Shown: piece after piece, positions 15,902 to 25,853 of the stretch
Layout: every line of letters starts with the position of its first letter
How positions within the stretch are numbered: the first letter of the stretch is position 1
NCBI GenBank assembly: GCA_963811885.1
Contig: CAWETB010000007.1
Location: 180,907 to 244,906 of the forward strand
Reading direction: 5' to 3'
DNA from: Gaiellasilicea sp963811885
GTDB taxonomy: Bacteria; Actinomycetota; Thermoleophilia; Gaiellales; Gaiellaceae
Length of the DNA: 64,000 nt
Program-made: the position numbers and the translations under genes
The notes under the pieces: model-generated
Databases searched by the model: none
What the model saw: the letters and a program-made list of their open reading frames with translations, nothing else
Told to the model about the DNA's origin: nothing

Positions 15902-16670
15902 ACCCCCGGTCGGTTGCGGAACTCAGGATCATGCACGACAGCCCGCCGTGCCGTCCACGTCGCCCGCAGGCTCGAGGCGTGCACCGGTTCGTGCGTGTAC
16001 TCCTCGCCGACCGCGGCGACCTCGAAGCCCGCGTCTTCGAGCGCGGCACGGACGTCCGCATCCGTGTGGAAGTACTGCCGGTGCTGCTCGCTGAAGGGGT
16101 CGCCGTCACGGGGCCGCGTGAGTTCGATCGTGGTGTCGCACGCGCGCGTGGCGGAGTCCACGACACTAGTGATCACGAAGTCGTTCCCCGCCGACTGGCC
16201 CGCCACGTCGGGTTGGCGATGGTGAAGCTCATCATCGCGTCGGTGTGGAGGTCGAAGACGAGCCAACCCGCGGGCCGGAGGCAACCGGCCACCGCGTTCA
16301 TCGTCAGCCGCAGGTCGCCCGGAGTGAGGTAGTTGAAGCCGTCGAGCGTGCAGACCACCGCGTCGAAGCCGGCGTCGACCGTCAGCTCGGGGAGAGTCAT
16401 CCGACTCAGCACCACCTCGGGGCCAAGGCGCTCGCGAGCAAGAGCCAGCATCGCTTCGGACGCGTCGACGCCGACGACTCGGTAGCCGCGAGCGATCAGC
16501 TCGCCCGCGAGCAGGCCGGTGCCGCAGCAGAGATCGAGGACGGTGCGGACGCCCTGTGCGTCGGCACTCCAGAGCTCATCGAGGAACGAGGCCCACTGGC
16601 CGTGGCAGGGGTCGGCGACGATCTCGTCGTAGACCCCTGCCAGCCGCGAATACGCCTCGACGTGCCTCAC
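15898..16670 (-). CDS. Class I SAM-dependent methyltransferase (one frameshift)
   Basis: Motif I VLDLCCGTGLLAGEL, then GVDASEAML and a post-I VVCTLDGFNYL, give a class I methyltransferase. Near 16207 a base appears to be missing (aacccGgacgtgg expected), after which the protein continues QSAGNDFVITSVVD to the end. Corrected length is about 257 aa from GTG 16670. Substrate unknown. It sits 19 bases behind the SHOCT gene and overlaps the next gene, so the minus-strand genes 17396 to 15289 probably form one operon. Confidence 0.78.
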
Positions 16671-16689
16671 GGTGTCCGTGAGCGTTGCG

Positions 16690-16956
16690 TCAGATTCCGA
16701 GGATCTTGGCCTTGCTGGCCGCGAACTCCTCGTCGGTGAGCACGCCCTGGGCGTGCAGGTTCGCGAGGTTCTGAAGCTGCGTGGTCGCGTCGTCCTCCGC
16801 CGGGGGCGGCGGCGGGGCGGCGGCCTGCTGCGCCGCGTACTGCTGGGCGTCCTGCTCTTCGTACTTGGCGTTCTGACGACGCGCCACGCGTCCGGACACA
16901 GCGGTGGCCGTTCCCGCGACGACGGCGGTGCGGGCTGCCATGCGTACAAGTCCCAT
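16690..16956 (-). CDS. Small SHOCT-domain protein
   Basis: 88 aa. Basic, Ala-rich N terminus (MGLVRMAARTAVVAGTATA), a Gln/Ala/Pro-rich linker, and a C-terminal SHOCT domain (LQNLANLHAQGVLTDEEFAASKAKIL). SHOCT modules mediate oligomerisation or tethering, and such proteins recur in actinobacterial stress clusters. Ribosome site GAAAGGAA precedes ATG. Confidence 0.85.
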   Translation of the reverse strand: MGLVRMAARTAVVAGTATAVSGRVARRQNAKYEEQDAQQYAAQQAAAPPPPPAEDDATTQLQNLANLHAQGVLTDEEFAASKAKILGI

Positions 16957-16985
16957 GTCGTTCCTTTCGATCTCGAAGGGTGGGG

Positions 16986-17396
16986 CTAGCTTGCCTCGAA
17001 CGCTTCCACGACGTCGACCGGGATCCGGATCGAGTCGATCAGCACGGCGTCCGCAGCCCGGAGAGCGTCGACCACCTTCCCGACCCAGAGGTTCTCGAAC
17101 GCGATCAGCAGGGCCGAGCTGTTGTCCGGAAGATCGTCGCTGACCTCCTCGGCATCCTCATGCCCCAGCGCACCCGGCTGCGCGACGTCGATCGAGAGGA
17201 AGGCCGCGCCCTCCTCGTCGATGTCCGCTGCCTGGAGTGACGTCACGGTGCCATCTGCGTCCTTCATCACGAAGAGCAGATCGAGCACTCGAATCGTTCC
17301 GTTCTCCACGAGCTCCAAGATCGCCGGGGCGATCTGCCCCGTGAACTTGTTGCCGGGAAAACCAATGATGTATACGTCGACGGGGCCGACTGCCAT
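16986..17396 (-). CDS. DUF6325-type protein
   Basis: 136 aa. The start VDVYIIGFPGNKFTGQIAPAI and the VLDLLFVMKDADGTV segment fit DUF6325, a soluble acidic family usually next to SHOCT proteins, as here. Strong AAGGAGAG ribosome site. Function unknown; related DUF1269-like proteins are stress-associated. Confidence 0.78.
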   Translation of the reverse strand: MAVGPVDVYIIGFPGNKFTGQIAPAILELVENGTIRVLDLLFVMKDADGTVTSLQAADIDEEGAAFLSIDVAQPGALGHEDAEEVSDDLPDNSSALLIAFENLWVGKVVDALRAADAVLIDSIRIPVDVVEAFEAS

Positions 17397-17620
17397 GAGC
17401 TCTCCTTGTTTAAGACTTCGCTGCGGCTGAAGACATGTTCGAACGGATCACCGAGGCCCTGAGCACGCCTCCTCGTTCCGCAGAGTGAGTATACGCCGGG
17501 CTCTTGCCTCCGCTCGATCGGCTGGGCGGGTTCCTCGTTGACGTCCACTCGCGCGGCTGAGTGAGTTGTCGCTGCGAGACCGCCGCCGGTCCCGGATCCC
17601 ACCGACCACAGGAGATACCG

Positions 17621-18022
17621 ATGCTCATCGCCGACTACACCTTCTTCGACCTCTTCTGGTCGCTGCTCGTGTTCTTCATCTGGGTGATGTGGTTCTGGCT
17701 CCTCTTCACGATCTGGTTCGACATCTTCCGCCGCGACGACATCTCGGGCGGGAAGAAGACCCTCTGGCTCCTGTTCACGATTCTCGTCCCCTTCCTCGGC
17801 GTGTTCGTCTACCTGATCAAGGAGAACGACGGGATGATGAAACGAGCCCAGGCACGGGCACAACGCGATCGCCAGCACATGGACGAGTACGTGCGCCAGA
17901 CGGCCGCGAGCGGGGCCGGCAGCGCGGCGGAGGAGATCGCGCGCGGGAAGGAACTGCTCGACCACGGTGTGATCACGCAGGCCGAGTTCGACGTCCTCAA
18001 GACCAACGCGCTCACGCCCTAG
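17621..18022 (+). CDS. PLDc_N (cardiolipin-synthase N-terminal-like) plus SHOCT membrane protein
   Basis: 133 aa. Two membrane helices (about residues 8-33 and 47-66) form a PLDc_N-type region (WLLFTIWFDIFRRDDISGG). A charged helix follows, then a C-terminal SHOCT motif (IARGKELLDHGVITQAEFDVLK). No phospholipase active site. Start ATG 17621 behind CAGGAGAT. Divergent from the DUF6325 gene across a 224-base gap holding only a CACTC/GAGTG inverted repeat near 17546. Confidence 0.85.
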   Translation: MLIADYTFFDLFWSLLVFFIWVMWFWLLFTIWFDIFRRDDISGGKKTLWLLFTILVPFLGVFVYLIKENDGMMKRAQARAQRDRQHMDEYVRQTAASGAGSAAEEIARGKELLDHGVITQAEFDVLKTNALTP

Positions 18023-18031
18023 GGCACAGAC

Positions 18032-19508
18032 GTGGCCGCTGAGACATCCGTGCTGAGCGGGCTCGAGCCTCGTGCCTTCTGGGAGCCACTTCGAGGCGCT
18101 GACGAAGATCGCGCGGCCGTCGCGGCACGAGGAGCCGGTGATCGAGCACGTGCGCGCGTGGGCCGAGCAGCACGGGTTCGAGCTCCAGCAGGATGCGGGC
18201 CGGAACCTGGTCATCCGCGTGCCGGCCACATCGGGCCGTGAGGGCGCCCCCCTCGTGACGCTGCAAGGGCATCTCGACATGGTCTGCGAGCGCGACCCGT
18301 CGAGCCCCAACGACCCGGCCGAGGGGCGGATCGCACTCGTCCGGGACGGCGAGTGGCTGACCGCGGACGGGACGACGCTCGGGGCCGACGACGGCGTCGC
18401 GATCGCCGCGATGATGGCGCTCGTCGAGGACGAGTCGCTGCCCCACGGGCCGCTCGAGCTGCTGATGACGGTGGCGGAGGAAGTCGGGCTCGAGGGTGCG
18501 AACGCGCTCGATCCGGCGCTCGTGACCGGCTCGATCCTCGTCAACCTCGACAGCGAGGAGGACGGGCGGCTGACGGTCGGGTGCGCCGGCAGCACCGACA
18601 CGTGGATCCGCATCAAGGCGCCGCGCGAGGCGGCGGAAGGCGACCAGGTCACGCTCGGCGTCACCGCGAGCGGCGGCAGCGGCGGCCACTCCGGCACCGG
18701 GATCGCGCTGGGCCGGTCGAACGCCGTCAAGGTGCTCGGGCGGGCGCTGCGCGAGGCGCACCAGACCGTGCCGTTCCGGCTCGTCTCGCTCGCGGGCGGC
18801 AAGAGCCGCAACGCGATCCCGCGCGACGCGATCGCGATCTGCTCCGTCGCGGCCGACCAGGAACCCGCCTTCCGGGACGCGGTGGCCGCTGCGGCCGCGA
18901 CGATCCGCGATGCGTACGTCAAGACCGACGCGGGCGTCACGGTCGCCGTCGAGCCTGCCGACGCACAGGAGCTCCCATGGACGGACGAGGGCACGAAGAC
19001 GCTGCTCGACGCCATCGCGCTCGTGCCCACAGGCCCGCTCGCCCTCAGCCCCGACTTCGACGACCTCGTCGAGACGAGCACCTCCCTCGGGGAGGCGATC
19101 ACGGAAGGCGACGAGCTGACGCTGCACAGCCTCTCGCGCTCGTCGAACGACTCCGCGCTCCCCGAGGTGATCGCGACGCTCGACGCCGCGGCGCGGCTCG
19201 GCGGCGGCGAGCTCGAGGTGAAGAAGAACTACGGCGGCTGGCGACCCGATCTCGACTCGAAGGCACTCGCCGCCGCGCGCGGCGCGTACGAGCGCGAGTT
19301 CGGCGAGCCGCCGATCATCACGGCGGTGCACGCCGGCCTCGAGACGGCGGTGATCGGGACGAAGGTTCCCGGCCTGGACATGCTCTCGTTCGGGCCGCAG
19401 ATCGAGTTCCCGCACTCGCCGGACGAGCGCGTGAGCATCCCCACCGTCGAGCGCTTCTGGAGGCTGCTCGTCGTCTTCCTCGACGAGATGTCCGATCCGG
19501 CGAAGTAG
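18032..19508 (+). CDS. pepD: Aminoacyl-histidine dipeptidase, M20 family (one frameshift)
   Basis: Zinc dipeptidase of the PepD (beta-Ala-His dipeptidase) type. Metal-site motifs: TLQGHLDMVCERD, TLGADDGVAIAAM with the bridging Asp, TVAEEVGLEGA with the catalytic Glu pair, and late HAGLE. The N terminus starts at GTG 18032 (VAAETSVLSGLEPRAFWE). It joins the main frame after one extra C near 18092 (gagCcacttcg), giving the family start FWEHFEALTKIARPSRHEE and 491 aa. It recycles dipeptides in the cytoplasm. Closely follows the PLDc_N gene. Confidence 0.88.
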
Positions 19509-19517
19509 GGTCTAGAC

Positions 19518-20127
19518 GTGCGCGGGCCGCTCCCCTGGATTCTCGCCGCCGTCGGCGTCATCGCCGTCATCATCGTCGGTGCCGCGATCGGAGGCCGTGA
19601 CGACAGCGGCGAGGTGGTTCCCGCCGGCGAGTGGACGCAGAGCGTCTGCGGCGCGATCGGCGTCTGGCGCGGCGAGCTCGAGGACATCGTCAACGACGTG
19701 CGGGACCCCAACGCACAGACCGCGTCGGGCAGCGAGGAGCCACAGTCCGAGACCCCACAGGGACGAACGGGATTCATTCGCAAGGGCCTCGAGCGGGCGG
19801 TCGAGGCGGCGGACACCCTGGTCGTGGGCATCGACGACGCGGGCATCCCCGACACACCGGAGGGTGAGCAGGCAGCAGAGACGGTCTCCGACTGGGCCGA
19901 CTCGGCGCAGAAGGAGCTCGAGGACGCTCAGGACTCGCTCGACGAGGAAGCGGACTCCCTCGAGCAGGCGATCGAGCAGCTCACCGGCGCGGCGCGGGCG
20001 ATCGGCACGGTGCTCGCCGGCGGCGTGCAGACGGTCGCCGAGGTCACCCGGCTCGATCCCGAGCTCGCCCGCACGGCGCTCGACTCGAGCACCTGCCAGC
20101 AGCTCCATGACGGAGAGGAACCAGTGA
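19518..20127 (+). CDS. Secreted/anchored helical protein with a conserved Cys pair (probable frameshift)
   Basis: N-terminal membrane segment (PWILAAVGVIAVIIVGAAI), then a charged, helix-rich domain that opens EWTQSVCGAIGVW and closes SSTCQQL. The lipoprotein at 62511-63065 has the same layout, so both look like one two-Cys family. As written, the frame runs straight into the transporter. Dropping one C near 20112 (ctcCatg) gives a stop at TGA 20125-20127 overlapping the transporter GTG, and exactly 202 codons. A true fusion is less likely. Function unknown. Confidence 0.6.
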
Positions 20128-21501
20128 GCACGTCCGACTGGATCCTGATCGCGATCGAGGGGCTGCTCGTGATCGGCTTCATCGCCCTCGGCGTGCGCTC
20201 AGGCGGCATCGGCCTCGGGCTCTGGGGCGGCGTCGGCACGCTCATCCTCGTCTTCGGCTTCGGCCTCGCCCCCGGCGAGCCGCCGGTGAGCGCGATGCTG
20301 ATCATCATCGCGGTGATCTCCGCCTCCGCGGCGATGCAGGCTGCCGGCGGGATCGACTACATGGTCCTGATCGCCAGCAAGGCGCTGCGTGCGCGCCCGC
20401 GAATGCTCAACTTCGCCGCACCGTACGTCTCCTGGCTGCTCACGATCCTGACCGGCACCGGGCAACACCTTCTTCTCGCTGATCCCGGTGATCAACGAGC
20501 TCGCGTACGCGAACAAGATCAGGCCGGAGCGGGCGCTGGCGGGCTCCGCCGTCGCCTCGACCTTCGGCATCACCGCGAGCCCGGTCGCGGCCGCGATGGC
20601 GACCATGCTCCCGCTCGTCGAGGTCTACGGCTACGACATCGTCGACGTGATGCTGATCACGATCCCGGCCAGCATCGTCGGCATCTTCGCGATGGCGCTC
20701 GTGATGAACACGCGCGGCAAGGATCTGGACGACGACGCCGAGTTCCAGCGCCGGCTCGCTGCGGGCGAGATCGCGCCGCCGGCGCCGGCCGGTGAGATCG
20801 AGCTATTGCCGTTCGCGAAGCGCAGCGTTGCGATCTTCCTCGCCGCGGTCGCCGCGATCTGCATCTTCGGCGTCTTCGAGGGCCTCCGGCCGACGGTCCC
20901 CGCCGAGGGCGGCGGCGTCGAGCCGCTGGCGGTGACGCCGATCATCATGATGTTCATGCTCTCGGCGGCGGCGTTGATCGTGATCTTCGCGAAGGTGGAT
21001 GCGGGCGACGTCGCGAGCGCGCCGATCTTCAAGTCCGGGATGATCGCCATGATCGCGCTGTTCGGGATCGCCTGGATGGCGGACACGTTCATCGCGAACA
21101 ACGAGGACGCGATCGTGACCGCTCTCGGCAGCCTCGCCGAGAACTGGCCGTTCACGATCGCCCTCGCGATCTTCCTCGTCGCCGCGTTGACGACGAGCCA
21201 ATCGGCGGCGACCCGGACGATGGTCCCGCTGGGGCTCGCGCTCGGGATCGGCGCCGGCTACATGATCGCGTTCTGGACCGCCGTCGCCGGCGTGCTCTTC
21301 TTCCCCGCCAACGGGACGCAGATCGCCGCCGCCGAGGCCGACCAGACCGGCTCGACGACGCTCGGCAAGCGCGTGCTCGACCACTCGTTCCAGCTGCCGC
21401 TGCAGATCGCCTGGGTCACCACGGCGCTCGTCGGCTGCCTGATCGTCTACCTCTTCTTCGGCGATCACACACCGGCACCGCCGGTGCCGACCGTCCCGTA
21501 G
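20124..21501 (+). CDS. dcuB: DcuB-family anaerobic C4-dicarboxylate transporter (one frameshift)
   Basis: Start GTG 20124 behind GGAGAGGA. It resembles E. coli DcuB/DcuA along its length: RSGGIGLGLWGGVGTLIL, the TGTGN(T) motif, NKIRPERALAGSAVAS, GMIAMIALFGIAWMADT and the late TTLGKRVLDHSFQLP. One extra G near 20460 (accGggcaac) breaks the frame; corrected length 458 aa. Dcu carriers exchange fumarate, malate, aspartate and succinate, classically during anaerobic growth. About 10-12 membrane helices. Confidence 0.85.
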
Positions 21502-21502
21502 C

Positions 21503-22796
21503 GTGAGCGTCCGCGGCGCCGCCTTCCTCGGCATCGGCGCCATGGTCGGCGCCGGCATCTTCGCGCTGCTCGGCGAGGCCGGAACGGTCGCGGGGTCGGC
21601 CGTCTGGCTCTCGTTCCTCCTCGCCGGGATCGTCTCCTCGCTGCTCGGCTACACCGTCGTCAAGATGGGCGTCCGCTTCCCGTCGTCGGGCGGGATCATC
21701 GCGTACCTGATCGAAGGGTTCGGCAACGGACGGCTCGTCGGGATCGCCTCCTGGCTGGGCTACTTCGCCGCGATCGTGATCGTCTGCTCGATGGTCGCCG
21801 TCTCGTTCGGGAGCTACGCCACGTCACTGTTCATCGGCGAGGGCGCTGGCGGCGGGCTGGGACAACCTGTTCACGACGCTGATCGTGCTCGCGATGGCGG
21901 GGATCAACATCGTCGGCTCCAGGATCGTCGACCGCGCCCAGTCGCTGATCGTCGTCGTCCTCCTGGCGGTCTTCGCCGTCTTCATCGTCGTCACGCTGGC
22001 GGACATCGACCTCGATCTGCTCGCCTTCAGCGGCTATCCGCCGTTCAACGACATCATCGCGAGCGTCGCCCTCACCTTCTTCGCCTACCTCGGCTTCAGC
22101 GTGATCACCTTCGCCGCGGGCGATCTGCGCGACCCCGACGCGCGAGCTGCCGAAGGCGATGTACGCAGCGCTCGGCGTGACGACGGTGCTGTACGTCCTG
22201 ATCGCGCTCGGCGTCTTCGGCACGCTCACCGTCCCGGAGGTGATCGGCTACGGCGAGACGGCGATCGCCGAGGCCGCGCGGCCGACGCTCGGGGACGCCG
22301 GCTTCACGATGATGGCGATCGCGGCCCTGCTCGCGACCTCGTCGTCCGTCGAATGCGACCCTCTACGCCTCAGGCGGCCTGACGAAGATGCTCGCGGGCG
22401 TCGGCCAGTTCCCGCCGTTCTTCGGGCCGGCCTCGCGGCTCGGCGCGCACGCCGGCATGCTGATCACGCGCCGGGATCGTGCTCGTGGTCAGCAATCTGG
22501 TCGACCTCTCCGCGATCGCGTCGGTGGGGAGCGCCTGCTCGCTCGTGATCTTCGTCCTCGTCGGCGTCGCCGCCTACAGGCGGCGTGCGGACACGGGGGC
22601 GAACGCCCTGATCGTGCTCGCAGGGATCGCTGCGACGGCCGTCGTCCTCGCCTTCTTCGCGGTCGACACGCTGCGGAACGCTCCCGAGACGTTCATCGCG
22701 ATCGTGGCGATCACCGCGCTGGCCGTGGTGCTCGACTTCATCTGGAAGCGGAGCCGCGGCACGCCCGCGGCCGATCCCGGTGCCACGGCGGCCTAG
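21503..22796 (+). CDS. APC-superfamily amino acid permease (four frameshifts)
   Basis: The start GTG 21503 gives the APC signature helix GIGAMVGAGIFALLGEAG. Segments in successive frames then join as WDNLFTTLIVLAMAGINIVG, then FFAYLGFSVITFAAGDL, then ELPKAMYAALGVTTVLYV, then NATLYASGGLTKML, then IVLVVSNLVDLSAIASVGSA. Single extra bases lie near 21850, 22137, 22353 and 22466. Removing all four gives 429 aa. The layout (tandem helices, PKA loop, ASVGSA near the C terminus) matches basic or branched amino acid permeases; substrate unknown. Immediately follows the Dcu gene. Confidence 0.8.
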
Positions 22797-24087
22797 GTGG
22801 CCGAAGACCCGCGTGCGCGCTCGAGGGCACCCGGAAACGAGCTCCTGCTCTTCCTCGCCGACCTCGGCGCGGCGCTCAGCGCGATCGGCGAGACCGTCGA
22901 CGCGATCGAGCTTCGCCTCGCCCTGATCGCACGTGCGTACGGGCTCGAAGACGCACGCTTCAGCGTCTTCCCGACCTCGCTCTTCCTGACGCTCGGCCGC
23001 GGCGAGGCCGCGACGATCGAGCCGACCAAGCGGCTGTCGGCGACGCCGCGTCTCGACCAGATCGCGGCGGTCCATCGCCTCGCCGAGGAGGCGGAGCGGG
23101 GGGCGATCGCTCCCGGGGCCGGGATCGCCCGGCTCGAGGAGATCCGGGCGACGGGCAGCCGCTACGGGCCGCTGGCGAGCGTGCTCGGCTACACGACGCT
23201 GACGATCGGGATCGCGCTGATCCTGCGGCCGGCGCCGCGCGACGTCGCGGCCGCCGCACTGCTCGGCACCGTCGTCGGCGTGCTGCGGCTGCTCGCGCGC
23301 GGGCGGCGCTCGCTCGAGGTGCTGATGCCCTTCCTCGCCGCCTTCGCCGTCGCCTTGCTGACCGCCCTGGCCGTCAAGTACGAGGTCACCGATCCCGGCC
23401 TGCGGGCGATGATCGCTGCGCTCGTCGTCTTCATCCCCGGCGTTGCGCTGACCACGGCGGTGCTCGAGCTGACCGAGGGCCAGATGATCTCCGGTGCGAG
23501 CCGGCTCGTCTGGGCCACCATGCAGCTCGGTCTGATCGCATTCGGGATCGTCGCCGGCGTCAGCGCCGCCGGGGTGCCTCCGGAGCGCGCGTTCTCCAGC
23601 TCCGATGCGCTGCTCGGCGACTGGGCGCCCTGGCTCGGCGTGCTCATCTATCGCCGTCGGCGTCATGGTCGCCCACTCGACGCCGCCCGGCTCACTGCTG
23701 TCGCTGCTCGTCGTCCTCTACGCCGCGTGGACCGGCCAGGTTCTCGGCGACGCGTTGTTCGGCGCCTACTCGAGCGGCTTCGTCGGGGCCGTCGTGATGA
23801 CGGTCGTCGCGTACCAGCTCGCACGGCTCCAGTCGACGATGCCGGTGTATGCGATGTTCCTCCCGGGGTTCTGGCTGCTCGTGCCCGGCTCACTCGGGCT
23901 GATCGGGCTGACGACCTTCCTCGCCTTCCCGGACTCCGCCTCCGGGGCCGACGTCTTCGCCGTGATCGGCGCGATCGCCGCGGTCGCACTCGGAGTCCTC
24001 TGCGGCGTCGAGTTCCACCGCTGGGTGGTCGGCGCGGAGCGGCGTGCACAGGCCGTCAAGCGGCGCGTTCGGCCCCCCGGTGCCTGA
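22797..24087 (+). CDS. ThrE-family threonine/serine exporter (one frameshift)
   Basis: N-terminal ThrE (DUF1212) half with a cytoplasmic region (GNELLLFLADLGAALSAIGETVDAIE) then helices, and a C-terminal ThrE_2 (DUF3815) half (VLYAAWTGQVLGDALFGAY). An extra T near 23651 (atcTatcgcc) shifts the frame; corrected length is 429 aa with about ten helices. Start GTG touches the permease stop. It exports threonine/serine or related small solutes; its coupling to an amino acid permease suggests amino acid homeostasis. Confidence 0.82.
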
Positions 24088-24479
24088 GCTCCCGCGCCAG
24101 TTCGACGGCCTGGACGATCGCGACGGCCGTCAGGGCGACGCTCCCCGCGAGCACGAGGAGCCAGTCCGAGACGGGGAGACGCGCCGATCACCGCGCGCGC
24201 GTCCAGCCAGTCGTCGAGCGCCGTCCAGCCGATCACGAGCCCGCTGCCGAGCACGCCGATCACGCCCGGCCACGAGCCGAGCATCCGGATCCACAGCAGC
24301 GCGAGCCCGGCCACGATCGCGGCCAGCCAGCCGTCGTTCGGCCCCTGCGTCCCGTCGAGCCGGATCGGCCCGTCGGCGAGCCACGTCACGAAGACGCCGA
24401 CGAGGACGGCGGCGACAGCGATCCGGCACACGAGCCGCCGCTGCACCTCGCGGCCGCCGGGCGGGTTAGGGTCGGGCAT
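24056..24479 (-). CDS. Small membrane protein of unknown function (one frameshift)
   Basis: About 140 aa after removing one extra base near 24176. Three to four helices (RIAVAAVLVGVFVTWLA, GWLAAIVAGLALLWI, WPGVIGVLGSGLVIGW, then DWLLVLAGSVALTAVAIV) and a basic C terminus. The ATG at 24479 shares CATG with the divergent cardiolipin synthase start; an alternative GTG at 24446 would avoid that. Overlaps the 3' end of the ThrE gene convergently by 32 bases. No family recognised. Confidence 0.6.
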
Positions 24480-25828
24480 GGCTGACGACGCTACCACTCC
24501 CGTTCGGCGCCCCCGGCGGCGCCGCTGGCCGGCGATCACCGGGCTCGCGTTCGCGGCGCTCTTCGTCGTCGTCTACCGGCAGGTGCTCGGGATCACGCAG
24601 CGGCCGAGCTGGCCGCCGCCGGCCGACGCGGTCACGTCTGCCGGTGCTCAGGCGGCGACCGAGGCGTTCGTCGCCCGCGACGGCACCCGTCCGCACGATG
24701 CGGCGCTGCCGTTCGCGTGGTCGACCGCGGCGACGATCGAGCCGCTGGTCGAGGGCGCGAACTTCTTCCCGCGGATCTTCGCGGACGTGGAAGCGGCGAA
24801 ATCGTCCGTGCACATCCTCATGTTCGGCTGGCGCGAGGGCGAGGTCGGGATGGAGATGGCCGCGCTCCTCCGGCGGAAGCTCGCCGAGGGCGTCGAGGTG
24901 CGGGTGATCGTGGACAGCTTCGGCTCGCGGCCGTACAAGGAGGCGAACGAGATGTTCACCGGGCTCGCCGAGGCCGGCGCCCAGATCGTCGTCAACGACG
25001 TCTTCCCGCCGGACCGCGACGGCCTCTTCCCCGACGGCCAGCACATCGACTGGCGCCAGGACGAGGTGGGCCGCGCCGACCATCGCAAGCTGTACGTGAT
25101 CGACGGCGCCGTCGCCTGGACGGGCGGAGCCGGGATCGAAGACCACTTCCAGAACGGCGGCTTCCACGACATCATGGTCCGCGTCACCGGCGCCGTCGTG
25201 CGGCAGGCGCAGGCCGCTTTCCTGACGAGCTTTCGCGGGCACGGCGGCCCGCTCGGAGCAGACCTCTCCGCGTACTTCCCCGCGCCGGCGGACGAGGGCT
25301 CGACGCCGATCGCGCTCGCGCAGGTCATCCCCGGCGGCCACGTCGCAGCGTCGCAGGCGATCCGCGAGCAGATCGACGGCGCGCGCCGTCGGCTCGACGT
25401 GATGAACCCGTACGTCACGGACGCCGACATGATCGGCCGGATCATCGCCGCGGCGCGGCGCGGGGTGGCGGTGCGCCTCGTCGTCTCGCAGACGTCGAAC
25501 AACGCGCAGGCGACGGCCGCACTGAAGCACTACTACGGCGACCTGGCGGACGCCGGCGTCGAGCTCTGGGAGCTTCCGGGCACGGTCGTGCATGCCAAGG
25601 TCGTGGTCGCGGACGACGTCGTCAGCTTCGGCACCGTCAACCTCGACGCCTGGGCGCTCTATCGCAACAACGAGATCACGATGCTCGCGCAGAGCGCCGA
25701 GACGGCCGAGCTGATCGAGGAGCGGCTCTTCGAGCCGGACATCGCGCCGCTCGGAGCGCGGCGTGCCGCCCGAGGGGCGGGAGCGGCTCGAGAGCCGGCT
25801 CTGGAGCACGTTGTCGTCGTTCCTGTGA
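24478..25828 (+). CDS. cls: Cardiolipin synthase / phospholipase D superfamily (one frameshift)
   Basis: N-terminal membrane helix (residues about 19-37), then two PLD domains with HKD motifs HRKLYVID and HAKVVVAD, each followed by the expected GG(A)GI and G(T)VNLD segments. Makes cardiolipin or transfers phosphatidyl groups at the membrane. Near 25747 an extra C (gcgcCgctcgg) shifts the frame. Corrected, the C terminus reads FEPDIARSERGVPPEGRER and ends at TGA 25828, 449 aa in total, matching the family's usual ending. Start ATG 24478 lies in the shared CATG. Confidence 0.85.
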
Positions 25829-25853
25829 CGTCGCCGGCCCTGAGAGTCGCGTG

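Noticed and set aside
19518..20475. Genuine fusion of the Cys-pair protein to the DcuB-like transporter
   Set aside because: GGAGAGGA plus GTG at 20124 gives a normal Dcu start, and one removed base places a stop exactly in a GTGA overlap with whole codons. A stand-alone lipoprotein paralogue exists at 62511.
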